In this document: positions 51,335-60,177 of the stretch, piece by piece
Position numbering within the stretch: the first letter of the stretch is position 1
How the letters are laid out: each line of letters starts with the position of its first letter
From: Clostridium_AD sp050717515
Lineage (GTDB): Bacteria; Bacillota; Clostridia; Clostridiales; Clostridiaceae
Reading direction: 5' to 3'
Length of the DNA stretch: 64,000 nucleotides
Assembly (NCBI RefSeq): GCF_050717515.1
Contig: NZ_JBOITL010000021.1
Span: 124,001-188,000 of the forward strand
Program-made: the position numbers and the translations under genes
Notes under the pieces: generated by a model
What the model was told of the DNA's origin: nothing
Database searches by the model: none
What the model saw: only the letters and a program-made list of their open reading frames with translations

Positions 51335-51991
51335 CTATTCGTTTAAATTAACTTTTTCTCCGGTAACTAAATAAATTGTCCATTCACATATGTTTGTAGT
51401 ATGATCAGCAATTCTTTCTAGCCACTTGCAAATAAATAAAAATTGAGTAGCTTGATTTACTGTGTCTTGATTTTTAAACATTAATTGTAAAAGTTCTGTA
51501 AATACTTCTTTATATATATCGTCTACTTGATCATCTCGTTTGCAAACTTCATATGCCTTTTCAACATCTCCCGCCACGTAAGCGTCTAAGGAATCCTTTA
51601 TCATGAGTATTACTATTTCAGCCATTCTAGGTATATCTATTAGCTGTTTTATATACTTTTCATCTTTTAATCTTACTGTAATTTTAGCAACATCAACAGC
51701 ATAATCAGCCATTCTCTCAAGATCCGTTACTATTTTGGTTGTAGTAAAAATGTTTCTTAAATCTATGGCTAAAGGTTGCTGCATGGCGATTAATCTTATT
51801 GCCTTGTCTTCTATTTCTCGTTCAAGTGCATCAACTATGTCATCATTGCTCATTATTCTTTCAGCCTTTTCAGAGTTTTGAGTAACTAAGGCATCGATAC
51901 AGTCATGAATTTGTTTTTCCACCATACTTCCCATTCTAATTAAATCATTATGAAGCTCTTCAAGACTGGCCTCAAATACTTTTCTTGCCAT
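51335..51991 (-). CDS. phoU: Phosphate-transport system regulator PhoU
   Basis: A 218-residue all-helical protein made of two PhoU repeats (SLEELHNDLIRMGSMVEKQIHDCIDAL and IKDSLDAYVAGDVEKAYEVCKRDD). Metal-binding ExxxD motifs (DLERMADYAVD, WLERIADHTTN) are intact. It links Pst transport to PhoR inhibition. 23 bp after pstB. Confidence 0.93.
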   Translation of the reverse strand: MARKVFEASLEELHNDLIRMGSMVEKQIHDCIDALVTQNSEKAERIMSNDDIVDALEREIEDKAIRLIAMQQPLAIDLRNIFTTTKIVTDLERMADYAVDVAKITVRLKDEKYIKQLIDIPRMAEIVILMIKDSLDAYVAGDVEKAYEVCKRDDQVDDIYKEVFTELLQLMFKNQDTVNQATQFLFICKWLERIADHTTNICEWTIYLVTGEKVNLNE

Positions 51992-52014
51992 ATTATCACC
52001 TTCCTTCTTATATT

Positions 52015-52767
52015 TTAACCAAATCTTCCTGTAATATAATCCTCTGTTCTTTTATCTTGAGGTTTATAAAATATATTTTCTGTTTTCCCATTCTCAACTA
52101 TTTCTCCATTGAGAAAAAATGCGGTATAATCAGATATTCTACCTGCTTGTTGCATGTTATGCGTAACAATTATAACTGTGTACTTCTTTTTAAGCACATC
52201 CATTAATTCTTCAATCTTTAATGTAGAAATAGGGTCTAAGGCAGAGGTGGGTTCATCCATTAATAAAACTTCAGGCTGCACCGCTAAAGTCCTAGCTATA
52301 CATAGACGTTGTTGCTGTCCACCAGATAACCCTAATGCACTCTTTTTAAGCCTGTCTTTTACTTCATCCCAAAGGGCAGCACCCTTTAAACTCTCCTCTA
52401 CAATTTCATCAAGTTCTTTTTTATTAGTTAGGCCGTGAATTTTAGGACCATAAGCTACATTATCGTATATTGACATAGGGAAAGGATTAGGTTTTTGAAA
52501 TACCATTCCTACTTTTTTCCTTAAATCTATAACATCATAATCTGGACTGTATATATTTTTATTTTCATATAAAACTTCTCCATTTATTTTAACAGAATCT
52601 ATTAAATCATTCATTCTGTTAATAGTACGTAAAAATGTTGATTTACCGCAACCTGATGGTCCTATAAGCGCAGTAACTGAATTTTTCTCTATATTAATAT
52701 TTACGTTTTTAAGTGCTTGAACATTTCCATAATATAGATTTAAATTCTTTGCTATAACTATTCCCAT
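52015..52767 (-). CDS. pstB: Phosphate ABC transporter ATPase
   Basis: A 250-residue ATPase. Walker A GPSGCGKSTFLR near 35, signature LSGGQQQRLCIARTLA near 145, Walker B VLLMDEPTSALDP near 166. Q-loop VFQKPNPFP is typical of PstB. Start at ATG 52767 after GGGAGGGAAGCAAA; the longer frame would overlap pstA. Fits the pst operon. Confidence 0.95.
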   Translation of the reverse strand: MGIVIAKNLNLYYGNVQALKNVNINIEKNSVTALIGPSGCGKSTFLRTINRMNDLIDSVKINGEVLYENKNIYSPDYDVIDLRKKVGMVFQKPNPFPMSIYDNVAYGPKIHGLTNKKELDEIVEESLKGAALWDEVKDRLKKSALGLSGGQQQRLCIARTLAVQPEVLLMDEPTSALDPISTLKIEELMDVLKKKYTVIIVTHNMQQAGRISDYTAFFLNGEIVENGKTENIFYKPQDKRTEDYITGRFG

Positions 52768-52780
52768 TTTGCTTCCCTCC

Positions 52781-53668
52781 CTATTTACTTCCTGTATGAG
52801 ATTCATATATTTTTTTTCCGATTATTCTTGCAGATAGATTAAATATAAGCACTGCTATTATTAAAACTGCTGAAGCTCCATTTGCTATCTTAGCAGCATC
52901 AGGCACCATTCCTTCAGAATTCAGCTTCCATATGTAGACAGACAAAGTTTCAGCTGGCCTTAATAAACTATAAGCTGAAGCTTTACTGGTTAAGCTTATA
53001 TTAGTAAAATTCAAAGTTGGCGCACTCATACCTGCAGTATATAGTAGTGCTGCTGCTTCTCCAAATATTCTTCCTGCTGCTAGTATTACACCTGTTAGAA
53101 TTTGAGGCATTGCAGAGGGTAATACAACATTTTTAATAGTCTGCCATCTTGTAGCACCTAAACCTAAACTAGCTTCTTTAACACCAAATGAGGCTGCTTT
53201 AATAGCATTTTCACAAACTCTAGTCATACCCGGTAAATTTATTATAGTTATTGCGAGTGCTCCAGCAATAAGCGAATATCCCCATTTTGTCATGTTAACA
53301 AAAACTAATAATCCAAATAAGCCAACTACTATAGACGGTAGGGATGCCATAGTTTCAATACTTAATCTAATAATATTTAATAGCTTGCCCTCTTTTGCAT
53401 ATTCAGCTAAATATATGCCAGCCCCTACACCTAACGGTACTGTAATTATAAGAGTTACTAGGAGCAGATGTATTGAATTATATAATTGACGTCCAATCCC
53501 TCCACCGGCTTCGCCGATTTTTGGTTCACCAAATAAAAATTTCAAATTCAAGGATTGTCTTCCATTATAAATTATATATCCTATGAGGCTTATTAGCAAA
53601 AGAATTACTAAAGCAGAAATTACATATAAAACTATAGTTGCTATTTTATCTTTAACTTTAGCATTCAT
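52781..53668 (-). CDS. pstA: Phosphate ABC transporter permease PstA
   Basis: A 295-residue membrane protein with about six helices; GEAGGGIGRQLYNSIHLLLVT and the EAA loop EASLGLGATRWQTIKNVVLPSAMPQILTGVILA. Its start overlaps the pstC stop by one base. Confidence 0.94.
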   Translation of the reverse strand: MNAKVKDKIATIVLYVISALVILLLISLIGYIIYNGRQSLNLKFLFGEPKIGEAGGGIGRQLYNSIHLLLVTLIITVPLGVGAGIYLAEYAKEGKLLNIIRLSIETMASLPSIVVGLFGLLVFVNMTKWGYSLIAGALAITIINLPGMTRVCENAIKAASFGVKEASLGLGATRWQTIKNVVLPSAMPQILTGVILAAGRIFGEAAALLYTAGMSAPTLNFTNISLTSKASAYSLLRPAETLSVYIWKLNSEGMVPDAAKIANGASAVLIIAVLIFNLSARIIGKKIYESHTGSK

Positions 53669-54579
53669 TATATTTCACCTCTTTTTCCAAGTTTTCTAAT
53701 TATAAGTATAAATACAAAGGATATTATTAGTAATAATAGTGCCATTGACCATAATGCATCATTCCATGCTGTGCCATAGATTGTATTTGCCATATCCATG
53801 GTTAATATGCTTGTTAATGTAGCTGTGGTTCCAAGTAAACCCTTAGGGAAGGTAACTGAGTTTCCTATAACCATTTGAACTGCCAGTGCTTCTCCAAAGG
53901 CTCTTGAAACTCCGAGGACTATGCTTGTTAATATTCCACTTTTAGCAGCTGGAATAATTACTCTAATTATAGTTTGCCATCTAGTTGCTCCAAGTCCATA
54001 GGATGCTTCTATATAATCTTTAGGTATAGTTTTTATAGCATCTGAAGAAATACTTGTTATTGTTGGTAAAATCATTACGCTAATAACTAATACTCCTGCA
54101 AGTAGACTAAACCCTATTCCTCCAAAAAAAATCTTAATAATAGGTACTAATACACTTACGCCTATCCAACCATAAACAACTGAGGGTATTCCCACAAATA
54201 ACTCAACGGCAGGCTGAATAACTTTTGTGCCGAGTTTTGGAGAAATTACATTCATAAATACAGCTAGTGCTACCCCTATTGGTGCACTTACTAGCACCGC
54301 AAGGAAAGACACTACTGTTGACCCAAGAATAAATATCAAAGTTCCAAATTGAGGAGTTAAAGAGTCTCCGCTCCCCTCTGGATTCCAATTACCTGAGAAG
54401 ATAAACTGAAATATTGAATATCCATGTTTTATAAAGGTATTTAAGCCTTTAGTAGTTAGGAATAATATAATTGAAAAAGTAAGAATGACTATAATCGCAC
54501 CACAAAATATTGCAAAACCGCGTCCTAAATATTCATTTTTAAGTTTTAAAAGCATTGATTTCCTATCATTTTTTTTCAT
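53668..54579 (-). CDS. pstC: Phosphate ABC transporter permease PstC
   Basis: A 303-residue membrane protein; LVSAPIGVALAVFMN and the EAA loop IEASYGLGATRWQTIIRVIIPAAKSGILTSIVLG are PstC features. It lies 203 bp after pstS, separated by a structured leader (54615-54771). Confidence 0.94.
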   Translation of the reverse strand: MKKNDRKSMLLKLKNEYLGRGFAIFCGAIIVILTFSIILFLTTKGLNTFIKHGYSIFQFIFSGNWNPEGSGDSLTPQFGTLIFILGSTVVSFLAVLVSAPIGVALAVFMNVISPKLGTKVIQPAVELFVGIPSVVYGWIGVSVLVPIIKIFFGGIGFSLLAGVLVISVMILPTITSISSDAIKTIPKDYIEASYGLGATRWQTIIRVIIPAAKSGILTSIVLGVSRAFGEALAVQMVIGNSVTFPKGLLGTTATLTSILTMDMANTIYGTAWNDALWSMALLLLIISFVFILIIRKLGKRGEI

Positions 54580-54614
54580 ATATTTTACCTCGAAAAATTT
54601 ATTTTAACCACATT

Positions 54615-54771
54615 TTAGAAGGAAAGTCCGCCATCTTGCATAAATGAGAACTTACTACCCTAGTAAAAAGAAAACTTCGGTAGAGGGGTATAAATCTCCT
54701 TCTAAGATCGTTAATAGGACAAGCACCGAAGGTTATAATTTAATGCAAATAAAGACTGGTATTAACCAGCC
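54615..54771 (-). promoter_or_regulatory. Structured intercistronic leader between pstS and pstC
   Basis: Three pairings are visible: TTAGAAGG (54615-54622) with CCTTCTAA (54698-54705), CTTCGGT (54675-54681) with ACCGAAG (54725-54731), which cross each other as in a pseudoknot, and the hairpin CTGGT-ATTA-ACCAG (54756-54769) with CTTTATTT after it on the minus strand. It could attenuate pstCAB below pstS, or regulate it. No known RNA family is recognised. Confidence 0.45.
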
Positions 54772-54782
54772 TTTTGAGAACA

Positions 54783-55679
54783 TTAATCTCTTTTAGCCTT
54801 CATATCTGCCATCGGAATATATCCCATTTTCTTTATTCCGGCTTTCATTTCATCGCTTACCATATAGTCCAAGAACGCTTTTGTTATTTCTGTAGGTTCG
54901 CCTTTAGTATACATGTGCTCATATGCCCAAATTTTATATTTATCTGTGCTTATGTTTTCTGCAGTTGCAGAAACGCCATCAATTTTTAATATATTTAAGC
55001 CTTCTTTATTAGCTGCATCAGCAAAGTAGGATAATGCTAAGTAACTAATTGCTCCATCTGTTTGTTTAACTGCTTGCTTAACAGCTCCACTTGAATCTTG
55101 AGTTAAGCCAGCTACTTCTTCTGTGCCGGCTAATCCAAATTGTTTAAATGTTGCTCTAGTTCCTGATGATGCTGGTCTATTTATAACTGTAACTGCTATA
55201 TCAGCTCCGCCAACTTCTTTCCAGTTTTTTATCTTTCCTGTAAATATATCTAGTAATTGCTTCTTTGTTAATGATTCTACTTTAGCTTTTGGGTTTGTTA
55301 CTGCTGCAATTCCTATAACACATACTTTATGATCTTTTAATGCAGCTGCGTCAATTCCTGCTTTGTCTTTTGCATATATATCTGAATTTCCTATTTCTAC
55401 ACTACCTTCTAATACTAATTTAAGTCCTGTGCCACTGCCACCGCCTTGAACATTTACCGTTGCTCCTGGGTTTTTATCTAGGAAACTTTTAGCACCGAGT
55501 TCAGCTAAAGGCTGAAGTGCAGTTGATCCTGCTGCAGTTATAGAACCTGATAATTCAGTTTTTTTAGTTTCAGGTGTGGTTTTAGCTGCTTGATCTTTAC
55601 TTGAACAACCCGTGAAAATTGCTGCTGTCATTGCAACTGCTAGTACTGCTATTACTAACTTTAAATTATTTCTTTTCAT
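54783..55679 (-). CDS. pstS: Phosphate ABC transporter substrate-binding lipoprotein
   Basis: A 298-residue lipoprotein: signal LKLVIAVLAVAMTAAIFTGC, then a PBP_like_2 fold with phosphate-contact stretches TAAGSTALQPLAE near 48, VQGGGSGTGLKLVLEG near 78 and RPASSGTRATFKQF near 165. First gene of the pst operon, behind PHO boxes. Standard length. Confidence 0.95.
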   Translation of the reverse strand: MKRNNLKLVIAVLAVAMTAAIFTGCSSKDQAAKTTPETKKTELSGSITAAGSTALQPLAELGAKSFLDKNPGATVNVQGGGSGTGLKLVLEGSVEIGNSDIYAKDKAGIDAAALKDHKVCVIGIAAVTNPKAKVESLTKKQLLDIFTGKIKNWKEVGGADIAVTVINRPASSGTRATFKQFGLAGTEEVAGLTQDSSGAVKQAVKQTDGAISYLALSYFADAANKEGLNILKIDGVSATAENISTDKYKIWAYEHMYTKGEPTEITKAFLDYMVSDEMKAGIKKMGYIPMADMKAKRD

Positions 55680-55743
55680 TAATAATTCCCCCGTTCACTT
55701 ATTTAAATTGTTTAATTAGCTAGCTACTCATTACACTCTCAAT

Positions 55744-55805
55744 AGTATACCCTGAAAGTTAATTTTGTATTATGACAAAGTTAACTAAAGTTTAGCTCAT
55801 GTTAA
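55744..55805 (-). promoter_or_regulatory. PHO boxes and promoter of pstS
   Basis: On the minus strand, repeats TTAACAT, TAAACTT, TTAACTT, ATAATAC, TTAACTT occur at about 11-bp steps (55757-55805), the phasing of PhoP/PhoB sites in Firmicutes. They are followed by -10 TATACT at 55744-55749. It lies in the 172-bp gap between phoR and pstS. Confidence 0.75.
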
Positions 55806-55851
55806 TTAAACTTAACAATGGAGGAGATTTTTATTATTAATACAGTAAGTC

Positions 55852-57555
55852 TTATTCACAGTACTTAATTTCAACTATGAATTTACTACCTTTCCCTAAC
55901 TCACTTTCCACAAATATTTTTCCGTTAAATTGAAGTACTATATGTTTAACAATAGCAAGTCCAAGGCCTGTGCCACCGTTTGACCTAGAACGAGCCTTAT
56001 CCACTCTGTAAAATCTTTCGAAAATACGAGGAATTTGTTTTTTAGCTATTCCAACCCCAGTATCCTCAACCCATAGAATAAATCTATCATCGTAGCTCTC
56101 TGTTCCAATGCAAACACTATCACCTATTTCTGAGTAGTTTATTGCATTACCTACTAAGTTAATTAACATTTGTTTAAACCTATCAGCATCACCCAATAAT
56201 GTTTTTATGCTCTGCTGCTCAATTGATAACTGGATTCCTTTTACATCTGCAGTGTTTTTCATTAGATTGTAGACGTCACTTACAATTTTATTAACATCAA
56301 TTTTTTCTTTTTTAACTGCCTTTTGTTGTTCTATATGTGAAAGTGTTAAAATGTCTGTAATTAATCTAGTTAATCTTTCAGCTTCCTCATTGATTATATT
56401 TAAAAACTTTTCCTTTGTGTCTGCATCATCCACATATTTTAGGGTTTCTGCAAAGCCTTTAATAGACGTTAGAGGAGTTTTAAGTTCATGGGAGACATTA
56501 GCAACAAACTGCGTTCTCATTTTCTCTAATTTTTTCACTTCTGTAATGTCTTGAACCACAGCCACAGTTCCTATATGCTCACTTCTGTTGATTATATCTG
56601 CAGTTTTTATTCTGAGTTCTCTTTCTTGTGGCCAAACTATCTTTATTTCTTTATAATCATTATCACTTTGCTGGAAAATATCTTCTAATTCAAACTCTCT
56701 TATATTATCCAGAAGGTTTTGTCCTATAATATCTTTAGTGATTCCAAATATTTTTTTAGCATAGGGATTAATCATTATCACTTTATTTTTTCTATCAACA
56801 GCAATGACTCCGCTGTCCATACTTTGCAGAATAGCCTCTAGTCTGTTTTGCTTGTCTGTAACCTCATTTAAAGTAAATTCTAGTTTATCCGCCATCTCAT
56901 TAAAATTCTTTGCTAGTTGCCCTATTTCACCATCTGATAATATCCTGGCGCGTCTACTAAATTCCCCTTTACTAATTCTTGAAGTAATAAAATTTAAGTC
57001 TGTAATGGGTTTTACTATAATATAGGATAGTTTTAGAGAAAACCAAATTGACATTACCGCGCAAAATAATATAGCTAATATATAAAACTTAAAATATTTA
57101 CTACCTAGACCATTTACAATTTCAAGAGGCATAGAACTTCTAATAATAAGCCCCTCACCAAAAACCGTAGCAAAATACATCATATTTTTCTCAGTAGATG
57201 TACTATATCTCATTGAAAATCCACTGCCACTTTTTCTTGCCTCTATTAATTCTTGCCTATCATTGTGATTAACCATAGTTTCCGCATTTGCAGCTGAATC
57301 ATAAATAACTTTACCCTTCTTATCTATGTAAGTTACTCTTAACTCCGAATGCCCTAAGTTTTCCACGAAAAATTTCTCTTGGTCTCTTAAATTATCACTT
57401 TGCAATAAGCTAATTATCATATTATTATTTATTTGAAGTTTATCTTTTAGATTTTGTTGATATTCATAGTTAAAAATAGATACAAATATAACAGTTACTA
57501 CTGCAAATATAAAAATCACAGTACTGAGCAGATATACAACTAATTTTTTTTTCAT
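55852..57555 (-). CDS. phoR: Phosphate-sensing histidine kinase PhoR
   Basis: A 567-residue membrane kinase. Two N-terminal helices (near 8-28 and 152-172) flank an extracellular sensor part, then HAMP, a PAS domain (ILQSMDSGVIAVDRKNKVIMINPYAKKIFGI near 245) and HisKA with phosphoacceptor VANVSHELKTPLTSIKGFAETL near 355. HATPase motifs NAINYS, DTGVGI and GGTGLGLAIVKH follow. Two bases after phoB; they form a two-component system. Confidence 0.93.
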   Translation of the reverse strand: MKKKLVVYLLSTVIFIFAVVTVIFVSIFNYEYQQNLKDKLQINNNMIISLLQSDNLRDQEKFFVENLGHSELRVTYIDKKGKVIYDSAANAETMVNHNDRQELIEARKSGSGFSMRYSTSTEKNMMYFATVFGEGLIIRSSMPLEIVNGLGSKYFKFYILAILFCAVMSIWFSLKLSYIIVKPITDLNFITSRISKGEFSRRARILSDGEIGQLAKNFNEMADKLEFTLNEVTDKQNRLEAILQSMDSGVIAVDRKNKVIMINPYAKKIFGITKDIIGQNLLDNIREFELEDIFQQSDNDYKEIKIVWPQERELRIKTADIINRSEHIGTVAVVQDITEVKKLEKMRTQFVANVSHELKTPLTSIKGFAETLKYVDDADTKEKFLNIINEEAERLTRLITDILTLSHIEQQKAVKKEKIDVNKIVSDVYNLMKNTADVKGIQLSIEQQSIKTLLGDADRFKQMLINLVGNAINYSEIGDSVCIGTESYDDRFILWVEDTGVGIAKKQIPRIFERFYRVDKARSRSNGGTGLGLAIVKHIVLQFNGKIFVESELGKGSKFIVEIKYCE

Positions 57556-57557
57556 AA

Positions 57558-58253
57558 TTAATCACCAAAATTAAATCTATATCCTATACCCCTAATAGTT
57601 TGGATATACGCTGGATTTTTATCATCCTCTTCAATCTTTTGTCTTAGATGTCTTATATGAACGTCTACAGTTCTTGTTTCTCCTAAGTATTCATAACCCC
57701 ATATTTTGTCTAGTAGGAAGTCTCTTGTCATAACTCTACCTTTATTTTTTATTAAGATTTCCAATAACTCAAATTCCTTTAAGGTTAAATCAATTTTACT
57801 TTCACTTTTAATGACCTCGTGCTTACCGAAGTCAATAGCCAAATTACCAATATTAAAAGTCTTTTCAACTAGCTGCATATTTGTTCTTCTAAGTATAGCT
57901 TTAATCCGTGCAACTAACTCCCTTACTGAAAATGGCTTTGTAATATAATCATCTGCACCTAGTTCAAGTCCTATTATTTTGTCTATTTCTTCTCCTTTGG
58001 CTGTTATCATTATTATTGGCATATTTGCCATAGCCGAGTCTTTCCTAATCTCCTTGCACACATCTAAGCCATCCATTCCAGGTAACATTAAATCTAGTAA
58101 CATCAATTGTGGCAATTGTTCTTTAACAAGCTTTATAGCCTCTATACCATCGCCCGCACATATAACCTTATATCCGCTTTTCTCAAGATTAAATCTAATT
58201 AACTCCTGTATATGTTCTTCATCATCCACCACTAATATTTTTTCTCCAGCCAT
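57558..58253 (-). CDS. phoB: Phosphate response regulator PhoB/PhoP
   Basis: A 231-residue OmpR-type regulator. Receiver acidic pocket VVDDEEH near 8, phosphorylated Asp in MLLDLMLPGMDG near 53 and Lys in ITKPFS near 107. Winged-helix DNA-binding domain LTLKEFELLEILIKNKGRVMTRDFLL and ETRTVDVHIRHLRQKI. It would bind the PHO boxes at 55757. 30 bp after pgeF. Confidence 0.93.
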   Translation of the reverse strand: MAGEKILVVDDEEHIQELIRFNLEKSGYKVICAGDGIEAIKLVKEQLPQLMLLDLMLPGMDGLDVCKEIRKDSAMANMPIIMITAKGEEIDKIIGLELGADDYITKPFSVRELVARIKAILRRTNMQLVEKTFNIGNLAIDFGKHEVIKSESKIDLTLKEFELLEILIKNKGRVMTRDFLLDKIWGYEYLGETRTVDVHIRHLRQKIEEDDKNPAYIQTIRGIGYRFNFGD

Positions 58254-58283
58254 GTTAATCCCTCCGTATTTATCCTACTTAAT

Positions 58284-58997
58284 TTATTGTGTTAAATATA
58301 CAAAAGAAAACATCCTCCCTAGTTTGTTTTCACTATTTCTATAGGAATATAATTCATATTTTTTATTACAGGCAGTACAAGTATTGGTAGTAGTAATATT
58401 TTCTTCTTTAATTCCCTTTTGCAAAAGTTGTTCCAAAATACACTTTTCTAAATCCAATTTATTATTACTACTAATTTTAATATTACTATAAATAGCTTCA
58501 CTAGTAAACTCTTCTATAAGTTCCCTGCTAACTTCATAGCAGCAACCACCAATATGTGGACCAATGTATACCCTAATGTCCTTAGCCCTTGAGCCATAAT
58601 TTTGTTCTAGTTTTTCAATAGTTTTACTTACGATTAATGCTTTTGTGCCTTTCCACCCACTATGTACTGAGGCTATTACTCTTTTTTTAGTGTCTACCAA
58701 AATTACTGGAACACAATCTGCTGTAAACACACCTATAGCTGTTTGAGTCCTATCTGTTATTAGTGCATCTCCATTATGTATATTTCCATCAAAATTTAAA
58801 ATTATGTCACTGTGTATTTGATTTAAATAGCCAATAACTTTTAATTTATAATGTGCCTTAATTTTTTCTAAATTTAGTAACCCTTCCTCAGTATTTTTAT
58901 TAAAGTCTAGCTCATCCTTTGCTGTAGAAAACAAAATCACTGCATTCTCATATTGGAACTTTATAAATTCATAATTATTAACAGTTTCAATTTTCAT
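58284..58997 (-). CDS. pgeF: Peptidoglycan editing factor PgeF (YfiH, laccase-like)
   Basis: A 237-residue copper/zinc-binding Cu-oxidase_4 protein. FTADCVPVILVD near 92, SVHSGWKGTKALIVSK near 112, and GPHIGGCCYEVSRELIEEF near 146 carry the family's His/Cys ligands. Family members act as purine nucleoside phosphorylases and edit the second amino acid of muropeptides. It sits between nrdR and phoB. Confidence 0.9.
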   Translation of the reverse strand: MKIETVNNYEFIKFQYENAVILFSTAKDELDFNKNTEEGLLNLEKIKAHYKLKVIGYLNQIHSDIILNFDGNIHNGDALITDRTQTAIGVFTADCVPVILVDTKKRVIASVHSGWKGTKALIVSKTIEKLEQNYGSRAKDIRVYIGPHIGGCCYEVSRELIEEFTSEAIYSNIKISSNNKLDLEKCILEQLLQKGIKEENITTTNTCTACNKKYELYSYRNSENKLGRMFSFVYLTQ

Positions 58998-59056
58998 TAA
59001 TTCACCTCATTTATAATACATACAATGTAAATATTTTAATTTTCAAAAACACAAAA

Positions 59057-59085
59057 TGCCTAAGGGTATTTTTATTCCTTAGACA
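59057..59085 (-). terminator. Terminator overlapping the end of nrdR
   Basis: TGTCTAAGG and CCTTAGGCA (minus strand) with an 11-nt loop; TTTTGTG follows. The first arm contains the last nrdR codons. Confidence 0.65.
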
Positions 59086-59527
59086 TTAATTTTCTTATTT
59101 CTTCCATAAACGTATTTATATCTTTAAATTGCCTATAAACTGAAGCAAATCTCACATAAGAAACCTCATCTACATTTTTTAGTATACTCATAATAATTTC
59201 TCCTATATAATCAGATTTTACTTCTGTAAGCATTTCATTATTCAACTGTTTTTCTACCTCATCACAAATGGCTTCAATTTGCATTCTTGATACTGGCCTC
59301 TTTTGACAGGCCTTCATAAGGCCATTTATTATTTTTGTTCTGTCAAAATATTCTCTATTAGAATCCTTTTTTATTACTAAAATAGGTATATCATCCACTT
59401 TTTCATAAGTAGTATATCGCTTAAAACAACTCAGACACTCACGTCTTCTTCTAGTTGCAATATTATCCTCTGTTGATCTAGAATCAACTACTTTACTTTC
59501 TTCACAGCTACAATATGGACACTTCAA
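59072..59527 (-). CDS. nrdR: Transcriptional repressor NrdR
   Basis: A 151-residue regulator of ribonucleotide reductase genes. Zinc ribbon CPYCSCEES and RRRECLSCFKRYTTYE at the N-terminus, then the ATP-cone domain (KKDSNREYFDRTKIINGLMKAC). Initiation is at TTG 59527. It lies between the YlmC gene and pgeF, each separated by hairpins. Confidence 0.93.
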   Translation of the reverse strand: MKCPYCSCEESKVVDSRSTEDNIATRRRRECLSCFKRYTTYEKVDDIPILVIKKDSNREYFDRTKIINGLMKACQKRPVSRMQIEAICDEVEKQLNNEMLTEVKSDYIGEIIMSILKNVDEVSYVRFASVYRQFKDINTFMEEIRKLMSKE

Positions 59528-59606
59528 TATTCTTCACGCCCTTTTCCTTCTTTAGTTAACAAATATACTAACATTATACACTTTTTCTTATAAATTAAAA
59601 AGGTTA

Positions 59607-59660
59607 GGCACATAAAAACAAATAGCAAGTGCAATGACTTGTTATTTGTTTTTATGTGCC
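59607..59660 (-). terminator. Long (24-bp) terminator hairpin after the YlmC gene
   Basis: GGCACATAAAAACAAATA... pairs along 24 positions with its copy, one G-U; the outer AAGGT/ACCTT extends it, and TTTTTAATTT follows on the minus strand. Unusually long for a plain terminator. Confidence 0.7.
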
Positions 59661-59663
59661 ACC

Positions 59664-59924
59664 TTATTCATTTTCTATATTTATATCACTTCCATCTACA
59701 AGAATAACGTCCACGCCAATTTTTTTCACCTTTTCCCAAGGTATCTCTATACTATTATTTTTATTGAACCAAGATGATTTTTGAGTTGGAAGTAATATTG
59801 AAATTATTCTATATTCTTCACAATTGACTTTTAGGTCTTTGATATATCCCATTTTAGAACCTGAATTTATATCTATAATTTCCATCTGTCTTAAGTTATT
59901 TATGGCAAACATTAAGCTATCCAC
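59664..59924 (-). CDS. YlmC/YmxH-family PRC-barrel protein
   Basis: An 86-residue PRC-barrel protein: INNLRQMEIIDINSGSKMGY then IKDLKVNCEEYRIISILLP...IEIPWEKVKKIGVDVILVDGSDI. This family is often found next to sporulation sigma genes. I start at GTG 59924 after GGGGGGAATAAA; the longer ATG frame at 59969 places the ribosome site inside the gene. Function unknown. Confidence 0.8.
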   Translation of the reverse strand: MDSLMFAINNLRQMEIIDINSGSKMGYIKDLKVNCEEYRIISILLPTQKSSWFNKNNSIEIPWEKVKKIGVDVILVDGSDINIENE

Positions 59925-60119
59925 TTTATTCCCCCCCATAAGATTTGTAAAACACCTAGTCACGTGCACTAATCTATTTTTAAAAATGCCTTACACTTTA
60001 TATTATTTATATTCATTAGTTATTAAAAATATTATTTATAATTAAAACATTTTAAAATTTCTTAGAATATGACATATGAAAATAGGAACTTTTAATCATA
60101 ATTTAAAATTAGATTGCAA

Positions 60120-60142
60120 AAAGGTCCCACTTGGGAACCTTA
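60120..60142 (-). terminator. Terminator of sigE
   Basis: AAGGTTCCCAAGTGGGACC then TTTTTGC on the minus strand: AAGGT/ACCTT and CCC/GGG pair. It shows the spoIIGA-sigE unit ends here, with no sigG following. The 59925-60177 gap holds only this. Confidence 0.75.
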
Positions 60143-60177
60143 TACATAATGGTTTAATTTTTATACTAAAGAGAACC

